This document shows positions 57,358 through 64,000 of a stretch of DNA of 64,000 nucleotides, one piece after another; within the stretch, counting starts at the first letter, position 1, and every line of letters starts with the position of its first letter. The notes below the pieces were generated by a model, which saw only the letters and a list, made by a program, of their open reading frames with translations, had not been told where the DNA came from and did no database searches. Where the stretch lies: positions 1-64,000 of the forward strand of contig JBIQJI010000022.1 of assembly GCA_044507605.1 (NCBI GenBank), in the 5' to 3' direction. The position numbers and the translations under genes were made by a program. The DNA comes from Thermopolyspora sp044507605 (GTDB lineage Bacteria; Actinomycetota; Actinomycetes; Streptosporangiales; Streptosporangiaceae).

Positions 57358-57890
57358 GGCACGGTCCTCCTCTGGGCGGCCTTCGCACGCGCGGCGGCCT
57401 CGGCGATGCGGGAGGTGGCGCCACCCCGCCACACGTGGCAGATCGCGAGCGCGAGCGCGTCGGCGGCGTCGGCGGGGCGGGGCGGGGCGTCGAGGCGCAG
57501 CAGCCGGGTCACCATGGCGCCGATCTGTGCCTTGCCGGCGTTGCCGTAGCCCGTGATGGCCGCCTTGACCTCGCTCGGCGTGTGCAGGGCGACGGGCAGC
57601 GAACGCCGGGCCGCGCAGGTGATGGCGACCGCCGAGGCCTGCGCGGTGCCCATCACGGTGCGGATGTTGACCTGGGCGAAGACCCGCTCGACGGCGACCG
57701 CCTCGGGCCGCACCTCGTCGAGCCACGCCTCGATCTCGGCCTCGATCGCGACGAGCCGGACGCCGATGTCATCGCCGGGGCTGGTGCGGGCCACGCCCAC
57801 CTTGACGAGGGAGAGCGGGGCTCCGGGCCGGCCCTCGACGGCGCCCAGACCACACCTGGTCAGGCCAGGATCGACCCCCATCACCCGCAC
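57354..57890 (-). CDS. ruvC: crossover junction endodeoxyribonuclease RuvC
   Basis: 178 residues. N-terminal VMGVDPGLTRCGLGAVEG supplies the first catalytic Asp (Asp7), VAVERVFAQVNIRTVMG the Glu near residue 68, and APPRPADAADALALAICHVW the C-terminal acidic pair near 140. Together with ruvA and ruvB it resolves Holliday junctions. ATG 57890, after yebC by about 80 bp. Confidence 0.96.
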   Translation of the reverse strand: MRVMGVDPGLTRCGLGAVEGRPGAPLSLVKVGVARTSPGDDIGVRLVAIEAEIEAWLDEVRPEAVAVERVFAQVNIRTVMGTAQASAVAITCAARRSLPVALHTPSEVKAAITGYGNAGKAQIGAMVTRLLRLDAPPRPADAADALALAICHVWRGGATSRIAEAAARAKAAQRRTVP

Positions 57891-57971
57891 GAACCCTCCC
57901 GGACCATCTCATTTCAGCGAACACGCGTTCGGCTACAGGAGACGATACAGCGCGGCGGAGATCGGCGCGGG

Positions 57972-58727
57972 TCAGGCGTTGATCTTCTCCATGACGTCGT
58001 CGGGGACGTCGAAGTTGGCGTAGACGTTCTGCACGTCGTCGCTGTCTTCGAGCGCGTCGATCAGCCGGAAGACCTTCCTGGCGCCCTCTTCGTCGAGCGG
58101 CACGCTCATCGAGGGCAGGAACGACGCCTCGGCCGACTCGTAGTCGATGCCGGCATCCTGCAGCGCCTTGCGCACCGACACCAGGTCGCTCGCCTCCGAG
58201 ACCACCTCGAAGGACTCGCCGAGGTCGTTGACCTCCTCGGCGCCGGCCTCGAGCACCGCCGCGAGCACGTCGTCTTCGGTCAGCCCGCCGGTCTTGGGGA
58301 CGATCACGACGCCCTTGCGGTTGAACATGTACGACACCGAGCCGGGGTCGGCCATCGAGCCGCCGTTGCGGGTCATCGCGACCCTGACCTCGGAGGCCGC
58401 GCGGTTGCGGTTGTCGGTGAGGCACTCGATCAGCACGGCGACGCCGCCGGGCGCATAGCCTTCGTACGTGATCGTCTGGTAATCGGCTCCGCCGGCCTCC
58501 AGCCCGCCGCCGCGCTTGCGGGCCCGCTCGATGTTGTCGATGGGCACGGAGTTCTTCCGGGCCTTCTGGATGGCGTCGTACAGGGTCGGGTTGCCATCAG
58601 GGTCGGGACCGCCGGTCCGGGCGGCAACCTCGACGTTCTTGATGAGCTTGGCGAACAGCTTGCCGCGCTTCGCGTCGACCACGGCCTTCTTGTGCTTCGT
58701 CGTCGCCCATTTGGAGTGGCCGGACAT
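57972..58727 (-). CDS. YebC/PmpR family transcriptional regulator / translation factor
   Basis: 251 residues. Starts MSGHSKWATTKHKKAVVDAKRG, split here as MSGHSKWATTKHKK and AVVDAKRG, the family signature. Also NVEVAARTGGPDPDGNPTL near 30, the YEGYAPGGVAVLIECLTDNR core near 88, and DALEDSDDVQNVYANFDVPD at the C-terminus. YebC-type proteins act as DNA-binding regulators; some members help ribosomes at proline stretches. It lies between pdxT and ruvC as usual. Confidence 0.95.
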   Translation of the reverse strand: MSGHSKWATTKHKKAVVDAKRGKLFAKLIKNVEVAARTGGPDPDGNPTLYDAIQKARKNSVPIDNIERARKRGGGLEAGGADYQTITYEGYAPGGVAVLIECLTDNRNRAASEVRVAMTRNGGSMADPGSVSYMFNRKGVVIVPKTGGLTEDDVLAAVLEAGAEEVNDLGESFEVVSEASDLVSVRKALQDAGIDYESAEASFLPSMSVPLDEEGARKVFRLIDALEDSDDVQNVYANFDVPDDVMEKINA

Positions 58728-58792
58728 CGCCTGAAGCTCCCCTTCTCGTTGCTGTCGGCTCGCTCGATCGACGCGCCGGTCTGGCCCGCGAT

Positions 58793-59389
58793 CTAGGCTC
58801 GCCGTACTAGATCGACGAAATACGAATGCACCCGCCCGTCCCCGGTGAGCTCGGGATGAAATGACGTCGCGAGCAGTGGCCCCTGGCGGACCGCGACGAT
58901 CCTATCGCCAGGCGCGGCCCGGCCCAGCACCTCTACGCCCGGGCCGACCCGTTCGACCCAGGGGGCGCGGATGAACACCGCCCGCACCGGCCCGAGCCCG
59001 GCGAAGTCGATGTCCGTCTCGAACGAGTCGATCTGGCGGCCGAAGGCGTTGCGCCTGACCTCCATGTCGATGCCGCCGAGGGTCTGCTGCCCTTCGACGC
59101 CGCCCGTGATGTGGTCGGCCAGCATGATCATGCCCGCGCAGGACCCGAACGCCGGCATGCCGGCCTTGATGCGCAGCCGCAGCGGCTCCAGCAGGTCGAA
59201 GGTGTCGGCGAGCTTCCACATCGTCGTGGACTCGCCGCCGGGGATCACCAGCGCGTGGACGGCCGCCAGCTCCGCCGGGCGGCGCACCGCGAGCGCCCTG
59301 GCACCTGCGGCCTCCAGGGCCCGCACGTGCTCGCGCACGTCGCCCTGGAGGGCGAGCACACCGATCAGCGGGGGCGGCGTCGTTGGCAC
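58793..59389 (-). CDS. pdxT: pyridoxal 5'-phosphate synthase glutaminase subunit
   Basis: Releases ammonia from glutamine for PdxS in the R5P-dependent PLP pathway. 198 residues from GTG 59389. GVLALQGDVREHVRALE at the start, PGGESTTMWKLADTF near 47, the nucleophile Cys in FGSCAGMIMLADHI near 82 and the His/Glu of the triad in TSFHPELTGDGRVH near 175. Here it is separated from pdxS by a MarR gene on the same strand. Confidence 0.95.
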   Translation of the reverse strand: MPTTPPPLIGVLALQGDVREHVRALEAAGARALAVRRPAELAAVHALVIPGGESTTMWKLADTFDLLEPLRLRIKAGMPAFGSCAGMIMLADHITGGVEGQQTLGGIDMEVRRNAFGRQIDSFETDIDFAGLGPVRAVFIRAPWVERVGPGVEVLGRAAPGDRIVAVRQGPLLATSFHPELTGDGRVHSYFVDLVRRA

Positions 59390-59494
59390 AGGACAATTCC
59401 CTTCGAGGTGTCGTGGCGAGGTCGCCGGCCGCGGAAACCCGCGGCCATCGATGGACAACGTCGCGACGGGCGTGCTGCTTCCGGGCCGGCCCGG

Positions 59495-59920
59495 TCAGGG
59501 GCGGCCGAGTTTGGCCAGGGCCGGCAGGGCGCGGGCGATGTCGGCGCGCTCGGCCGGGGTCAGCTCGGCGAGCCGCGCGGTGAGGTAGGCGTACCTGATG
59601 CGCCTGGCCTCGTCGAGCCGGGCCCGGCCGAACTCGGTGAGGCCCACGGTGCGCACCCGGCCGTCGGCGGGGTCGACGGCGCGGACGACGAGGCCCGGTG
59701 TCTCCAGCCGGTTGACCAGTACGGTCATCGTGGGCAGCTGCACCCCGTGCTCCTCGGCGAGCTCGCTCATGCGGCGCGGGCCGTCCACCAGGGACACGAG
59801 CACGGCGAACTGCTGGCCGGTGATGGGCTGCCCGGCCATCGCGCGGCGCATCACCAGCACGACGTGGCGCAGCGCACGCGACAGGCCGGCGGCGAGGGTC
59901 ACCGGGTCGTCGATCGTCAT
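59495..59920 (-). CDS. MarR family transcriptional regulator
   Basis: 141 residues. Winged-helix core: MAGQPITGQQFAVLVSLVDG, RMSELAEEHGVQLPTMTVLV (recognition helix), NRLETPGLVVRAVDPADGRV and a wing VRTVGLTEFGRARLDEARR. The dimerisation helices are at both ends. Ligand and targets are unknown. Its position between pdxS and pdxT, co-oriented and with short gaps (49 bp and 105 bp), is unusual and raises the possibility of PLP-pathway or oxidative control. Confidence 0.9.
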   Translation of the reverse strand: MTIDDPVTLAAGLSRALRHVVLVMRRAMAGQPITGQQFAVLVSLVDGPRRMSELAEEHGVQLPTMTVLVNRLETPGLVVRAVDPADGRVRTVGLTEFGRARLDEARRIRYAYLTARLAELTPAERADIARALPALAKLGRP

Positions 59921-59969
59921 ACCAGGTCAGACTAATCCGGTGCGGCCCGGCGCCGTTGGCCCGCCCGGG

Positions 59970-60893
59970 TCACCAACCCCGGGTGGCCAGCCGCTCGGAC
60001 TCGGGCAGGGCCGACACGTTGATGCCGACCATGGCCTCGCCGAGACCGCGCGACACCTTGGCGATCACGTCGGGGTCGTCGTGGAAGGTCGTGGCCTTGA
60101 CGATGGCGGCCGCGCGCTTGGCGGGGTCGCCCGACTTGAAGATGCCCGAGCCCACGAACACGCCCTCGGCGCCGAGCTGCATCATCATGGCGGCGTCGGC
60201 CGGGGTCGCGATGCCGCCTGCGGTGAACAGCACGACGGGCAGCTTGCCCGTGCGGGCGATCTCGGCGACGAGTTCGTACGGCGCCCGCAGCTCCTTGGCG
60301 GCGGCGTACAGCTCGGTCTCGTCGAGGGTGGTCAGCCGGCGCAGGTCGGCGCGGATCGCCCGCATGTGGCGGGTGGCCTCGACGACGTTGCCGGTGCCGG
60401 CCTCGCCCTTGGAGCGGATCATGGCCGCGCCCTCGGAGATGCGGCGCAGCGCCTCGCCGAGGTTGGTGGCGCCGCACACGAACGGCACGGTGAACGCCCA
60501 CTTGTCGATGTGGTTGGCTTCGTCGGCCGGGGTGAGCACCTCGGACTCGTCGATGTAGTCGACGCCGAGGGCCTGGAGCACCTGGGCCTCGACGAAGTGG
60601 CCGATGCGGGCCTTGGCCATCACCGGGATCGACACGGCGTTGATGATGCCCTCGATCATGTCAGGGTCGCTCATGCGCGCGACGCCGCCCTGGGCGCGGA
60701 TGTCGGCCGGCACCCGCTCAAGGGCCATGACGGCGACGGCGCCGGCGTCTTCGGCGATCTTGGCCTGCTCGGGGGTGACGACGTCCATGATGACGCCGCC
60801 CTTGAGCATCTCGGCCATGCCGCGCTTCACCCTGGCCGTGCCCGGCTCACGGCCTGGAGCGCTGCTGGGGACTTCGGGAGTGCTGCTGGACAC
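59970..60893 (-). CDS. pdxS: pyridoxal 5'-phosphate synthase subunit PdxS
   Basis: Builds PLP from ribose 5-phosphate, glyceraldehyde 3-phosphate and ammonia. 307 residues. (beta/alpha)8 barrel with KRGMAEMLKGGVIMDVVTPE at the start, the catalytic Lys pair in VMAKARIGHFVEAQVLQ and KGEAGTGNVVEATRHMR, and LPVVLFTAGGIATPADAAMM near 215. ATG 60893. One of the best-conserved proteins in the window. Confidence 0.97.
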   Translation of the reverse strand: MSSSTPEVPSSAPGREPGTARVKRGMAEMLKGGVIMDVVTPEQAKIAEDAGAVAVMALERVPADIRAQGGVARMSDPDMIEGIINAVSIPVMAKARIGHFVEAQVLQALGVDYIDESEVLTPADEANHIDKWAFTVPFVCGATNLGEALRRISEGAAMIRSKGEAGTGNVVEATRHMRAIRADLRRLTTLDETELYAAAKELRAPYELVAEIARTGKLPVVLFTAGGIATPADAAMMMQLGAEGVFVGSGIFKSGDPAKRAAAIVKATTFHDDPDVIAKVSRGLGEAMVGINVSALPESERLATRGW

Positions 60894-61027
60894 GGTGATA
60901 CCTCACGTCGCACGGCTTCGGGGTTGTTCAGCATCAAGGATACGTGGCCCGCGATCTGATTACGGCCCGGCCACAATGTCAGAGTCGCGGGCCTGTTCTG
61001 TACGCCATGTCCGACCGGCGGACGGTG

Positions 61028-61051
61028 CCGGCCGGCAGCGTTTCCGGCCGG
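61028..61051 (-). terminator. possible terminator after the DUF3048 gene
   Basis: CCGGCCGG (61028-61035) and CCGGCCGG (61044-61051) are self-complementary and form an 8-bp stem with an 8-nt loop, 23 nt after the stop at 61074. Confidence 0.4.
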
Positions 61052-61073
61052 TGCGCGGCGTCTGGCGGGGCGG

Positions 61074-62093
61074 CTAGGGCGCGACCGGCTTGCGGGCCGC
61101 CAGCACCACCCAGACCTGTCCCCTGCTGAACGTCATCGGCTCGCCGGACGGGGTGGTGTAGGTGGTGCCCTCCTTCTCTGAGGGGCGCGACCAGCGGGCC
61201 TGGTAGGCCTTGCCGTCGCGCAGCACGACCGCCTTGCCCTTGCCGACGCTGCCGATCAGCGGCGTGTAGCTGCCGGTGAAGTCGTGGAACTGGGAACGGG
61301 TGGTCTTGACCCACTGCACGACGATGGTCGGGGCGCCCTGCTGACCGCCCTCGGCGGCCATGTCCTTGACGCCGTCCTGCCAGACCAGCCAGCGCTCCTG
61401 GGCGGCCGACCAGCGGAAGGTGAATTTCGCGGCGGGGTACTTCACGGTGAACGACTTGCGCGCGACGCCGCCTTCGGGGGCGTCGCCGAACACGAAGCCG
61501 ATGTCCTTGGCCTTGCTCGCCTCGGGGGCGCTGCTCAGCAGCTTCTTGGTCCGGGCGAACAGGTTGTACGGCGCCACGCGCCCGGGCTGGCGGAAGTAGG
61601 CCCCCGGGGCCGCGCTGTCGGAGACGTCGAACAGCGACGCCTTCTGCACGAACGGGATCATCTTGCTCTGCACGCCGGAGTAGGCGAGCGCGGGCTTGCC
61701 GAACTGCGGCAGGATGTGCAGGTCGGAGATGCGCGCGCTGCGCACCGGGCCCACCTTGGCCGGCAGCCTGGTCGAGAAGATCGCCATGAGGCGGGTCAGG
61801 CCGCCTTCGACCTGCTCGACGTACACGATGTCGGCGCTGCGCAGGCCCATCTGCGGCTTGCCGGCCTTGGTGTTCTCGATCTTGACGGCGAGCACGGGCT
61901 TGCGGCTCTCGATGGGCTGCCCGGTGAACGGGTGCGACGGCGGCGGGGTCGTCTCCGCCGGGGCCTGCGACTCCGACGCGGCCGAGGGCCGCGCGGCGCC
62001 GCCGCTGGGCTCGGCGGAGGACGAGCAGGCCACCGTGGGGGCGAGAACGGCCCCGGTGGCCAGTGCGACACCTACCACCCGTTTTACGTGCAT
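61074..62093 (-). CDS. DUF3048 domain lipoprotein
   Basis: 339 residues. Lipoprotein signal peptide MHVKRVVGVALATGAVLAP with lipobox TVAC (Cys23) and then a Ser/Ala-rich linker. DUF3048 follows with RKPVLAVKIENTKAGKPQMG near 65, ADIVYVEQVEGGLTRLMAIF, and ARISDLHILPQFGKPALAYS. The YerB-like C-terminal domain carries YQARWSRPSEKEGTTY. Exported, probably cell-surface; function unknown, with spore-peptidoglycan or cell-wall roles suggested for YerB relatives. Confidence 0.9.
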   Translation of the reverse strand: MHVKRVVGVALATGAVLAPTVACSSSAEPSGGAARPSAASESQAPAETTPPPSHPFTGQPIESRKPVLAVKIENTKAGKPQMGLRSADIVYVEQVEGGLTRLMAIFSTRLPAKVGPVRSARISDLHILPQFGKPALAYSGVQSKMIPFVQKASLFDVSDSAAPGAYFRQPGRVAPYNLFARTKKLLSSAPEASKAKDIGFVFGDAPEGGVARKSFTVKYPAAKFTFRWSAAQERWLVWQDGVKDMAAEGGQQGAPTIVVQWVKTTRSQFHDFTGSYTPLIGSVGKGKAVVLRDGKAYQARWSRPSEKEGTTYTTPSGEPMTFSRGQVWVVLAARKPVAP

Positions 62094-62160
62094 CGCACTA
62101 CTCCTCCCGAGTTGACAGGAAATCGGGAAGAGCTTAGCGACGTCCGGCTACATCTCGTGA

Positions 62161-62700
62161 CTACTTCTCCGTCGCGAACGTCTTCGGCGGATCATCGTCG
62201 ATCTCGAAGAAGCCCGGGTACTCGGTGTGCCCCGCGAGCCGGAGCACCCGCGCCAGCCACCGCCGCTGCGCCGTCCGCGTCACCCCCACGGCGTTGTTGT
62301 AGAAGCGGCGGGAGTAGACCACCTTGGCCACCGCGGCGTCGAGCTCCTCCATGAGCTCCCGCCCCGCCGGGGTCTCCGACAGCCGCTCGCGGAACCTGTC
62401 CTGGTCCGCCACCGCGCGCAGCGTCCGCGACAGGTCGCTCTCGGCGTGCTCGCGCTCGTCCGGCCCCGCCGTGCGGGCCTCGTGGGCCGCGGCCGCCAGC
62501 ACCAGGCTCGTCGCGGGGTCCAGGAAGCGCGACGCCGCGAGCTCCAGGCAGACCGCCGCCCGCCGCACCAGGGCGGCGTCGATCGCCTCACGCGCCGTCT
62601 CCAGGCGGATGTGCAGCCGGTCCAGCCGACCGGCCCGCCACGAGATGTACACGGCCACGAGTACGACCACCACGGCCGCCCACCATGCCCAGCTGCTCAT
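62161..62700 (-). CDS. small membrane protein with LemA-like features
   Basis: 179 residues. One N-terminal transmembrane helix (SWAWWAAVVVVLVAVYISW, 3-21), then a helical domain with LVRRAAVCLELAASRFLDP near 45, FYNNAVGVTRTAQRRWL near 138 and YPGFFEIDDDPP near 162. The last two segments echo the C-terminal YN-x-AV and F-phi-P motifs of LemA proteins. It is the conserved small gene downstream of pimA in actinomycetes. Function unknown. Confidence 0.7.
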   Translation of the reverse strand: MSSWAWWAAVVVVLVAVYISWRAGRLDRLHIRLETAREAIDAALVRRAAVCLELAASRFLDPATSLVLAAAAHEARTAGPDEREHAESDLSRTLRAVADQDRFRERLSETPAGRELMEELDAAVAKVVYSRRFYNNAVGVTRTAQRRWLARVLRLAGHTEYPGFFEIDDDPPKTFATEK

Positions 62701-62746
62701 GCGCCCTCTCCGCCGTGCCGTTCGCGGCAGTCGCCCGTGAGCGCCG

Positions 62747-63886
62747 TCATGAGCGCTCGTCCTCCGTCACCCCGGCCGCGCGGGCCGTGACCGTCTCGTA
62801 GACCCGCAGCACGTCACGCGCCACCGTCGACCAGTCGTACTTGCGCACCGCCAGCCGCGCCTCGTCGGCCAGCTTGGCGCGGCGCGCCGGGTCGTCGAGC
62901 AGCGCGGCCGCCTGCCGCGCCAGGTCGTCCGGGTCGCCGTTGCGGAACAGCGCCCCCGCCTGGCCCTCGCCCAGCACCCGCCGGAACGCCGGGATGTCGC
63001 TCGCCAGCACGGTGGCCCCGGCCGCCATCGCCTCGGCCAGCACGATGCCGAAGCTCTCGCCGTGGGTGTTGGGCGCGCAGAACACGTCGACCGAGTGGTA
63101 CGCCCGCACCTTGTCGGCCTCGCTCACCATGCCGAGCAGCACGACCCGGTCGCGGAGCTCCGGCGGCACCCGCTCGCGCACCTCGCCGGCGTCGCCGCGC
63201 CCCACGAGCAGCAGCCGCAGCGCCGGCCGGTCGGGCGCGAGCCGCGCGAACGCGTCGAGCAGCAGCGGCAGGCCCTTGCGCGGCTCGTCCATGCGGCCGA
63301 GGAAGCCGATCACCTCGCCCCGCTCCTCCGGCTCCCAGCCGGGCAGCGGGCCGCCGTCGGCGTAGCGGTCGACCATGACGCCGTTGGGGATCAGCACGGC
63401 GTCGCCGCCGATGTGCTCGACGAGGGTCTTGCGGGCGGCGTCGGACACCACGATGCGGCCGCTGATCTTCTCCAGCGCGGTCTGCAGGATGGGCGCCGCC
63501 ACCGACAGCGCGCGCGACCGCCCGACCGAGGAGTGGAACGTCGCCACGATCGGCCCGCGCGCGACCCAGCACGCCAGCAGCCCCACCGACGGCACCTGCG
63601 GCTCGTGCACGTGCAGCACGTCGAAGCGGCCCTCGCGGATCCACCTGCGCACCCGGTTCGCCGACAGGAACCCGAACGCCAGCCGGGCCACCGACCCGTT
63701 GTACGGCACCGGCACGGCGCGCCCGGCGGAGGTGACGTAGCCGGGCAGCGGGGCGTCATCGGCCGCGGGGGCGATGACCGAGACGTGGTGCCCGATGTCG
63801 CGCAGCGCCTCGGCGAGGTCGCGCACGTGGGCCGCGACGCCGCCGGGGACCTCCCAGGTGTAGGGGCAGACGATGCCGATCCTCAT
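62747..63886 (-). CDS. pimA: GT4 glycosyltransferase, phosphatidyl-myo-inositol mannosyltransferase (PimA-like)
   Basis: Adds the first mannose from GDP-mannose to phosphatidylinositol, on the cytoplasmic face of the membrane, starting PIM synthesis. 379 residues, GT-B fold. N-terminal MRIGIVCPYTWEVPGGVAAH, FDVLHVHEPQVPSVGLLACW near 90, VATFHSSVGRSRAL near 117, FLGRMDEPRKGLPLLLDAF near 207, and the E-x7-E motif in NTHGESFGIVLAEAMAAG near 282. ATG 63886 overlaps the stop of the acyltransferase gene by 4 nt, matching the acyltransferase-pimA operon of actinobacteria. Confidence 0.93.
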   Translation of the reverse strand: MRIGIVCPYTWEVPGGVAAHVRDLAEALRDIGHHVSVIAPAADDAPLPGYVTSAGRAVPVPYNGSVARLAFGFLSANRVRRWIREGRFDVLHVHEPQVPSVGLLACWVARGPIVATFHSSVGRSRALSVAAPILQTALEKISGRIVVSDAARKTLVEHIGGDAVLIPNGVMVDRYADGGPLPGWEPEERGEVIGFLGRMDEPRKGLPLLLDAFARLAPDRPALRLLLVGRGDAGEVRERVPPELRDRVVLLGMVSEADKVRAYHSVDVFCAPNTHGESFGIVLAEAMAAGATVLASDIPAFRRVLGEGQAGALFRNGDPDDLARQAAALLDDPARRAKLADEARLAVRKYDWSTVARDVLRVYETVTARAAGVTEDERS

Positions 63887-64000
63887 CGGGTCCTCGCCTC
63901 CGCACCGGTCGGCGACGGGGCGAGGTCGTCGAGCCACAGCCGCTGCATCATGTGCCAGTCCTCGGGATGCTCGGCGATGCCCTTCTCGAACACCTCGGCC
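63883..64000 (-). CDS. phosphatidylinositol mannoside acyltransferase, 3' end only
   Basis: Partial: 38 C-terminal residues before the TGA at 63883-63885; the rest is outside the window. The tail AEVFEKGIAEHPEDWHMMQR continuing LWLDDL is the typical end of actinobacterial PIM acyltransferases (lipid A lauroyl acyltransferase-like, LPLAT fold). The last 15 residues are a variable tail. It overlaps the pimA start by 4 nt, which fits co-translation. Confidence 0.85.
   Translation of the reverse strand, partial: AEVFEKGIAEHPEDWHMMQRLWLDDLAPSPTGAEARTR

Overview
The window is high-GC chromosomal DNA from an actinomycete. Gene order and protein style point to the Streptosporangiales (Nonomuraea, Streptosporangium or Actinomadura-like); this is inferred from gene content, not from a marker gene. 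GTG starts are common, 1-8 nt gene overlaps are the rule inside operons, and the PIM glycosyltransferase, pdxS/pdxT, RuvABC, SecDF and RelA genes follow the usual actinobacterial order. Almost every gene is on the minus strand, so operons read from high to low coordinates.

Layout. At 1-411 lies the 5' leader and promoter region of an rRNA operon whose 16S gene is beyond the left edge. 412-11276 holds tyrS, a 3-methyladenine DNA glycosylase and the complete arginine operon argC-J-B-D-F-R-G-H (transcribed leftward, nearly all genes overlapping). An acyl-CoA synthetase diverges from argC at 11526. 13.3-25 kb is an accessory stretch: a metallo-beta-lactamase fold hydrolase, an RsbW-like ATP-binding protein, a badly frameshifted SAM methyltransferase pseudogene, a PD-(D/E)XK-like protein with a truncated near-identical tail copy, an XRE/TPR regulator, a lipoprotein, a 665-residue protein of unknown function and a large orphan histidine kinase.

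25.2-34.9 kb carries tenA under a TPP riboswitch, pheS-pheT, a PAS histidine kinase, a SpoU rRNA methyltransferase, infC-rpmI-rplT (infC with a probable ATC start and an attenuator-like leader) and aroE. 34.8-42.2 kb carries mltG, a relic of a second mltG 3' end, ruvX, alaS, two small membrane proteins, rarA and a DUF2231 protein. 42.5-48.5 kb has two membrane-anchored cyclophilins, aspS, a glyoxalase II-like hydrolase and a DUF349 protein.

48.6-64 kb is the conserved run PIM acyltransferase (partial)-pimA-membrane protein-DUF3048 lipoprotein-pdxS-MarR-pdxT-yebC-ruvC-ruvA-ruvB-yajC-secD-secF-apt-relA. secD is interrupted by a 100-N assembly gap that abuts an exact 18-bp tandem repeat.

I found no CRISPR array, tRNA, transposase or prophage. 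Nothing here is a clear new defence or mobile system. The most interesting items are the orphan kinase with an AcoR-type sensor, the noncanonical infC start with its leader, the mltG relic, the duplicated tail next to the nuclease-like gene, the secD repeat and the unknown 665-residue protein.
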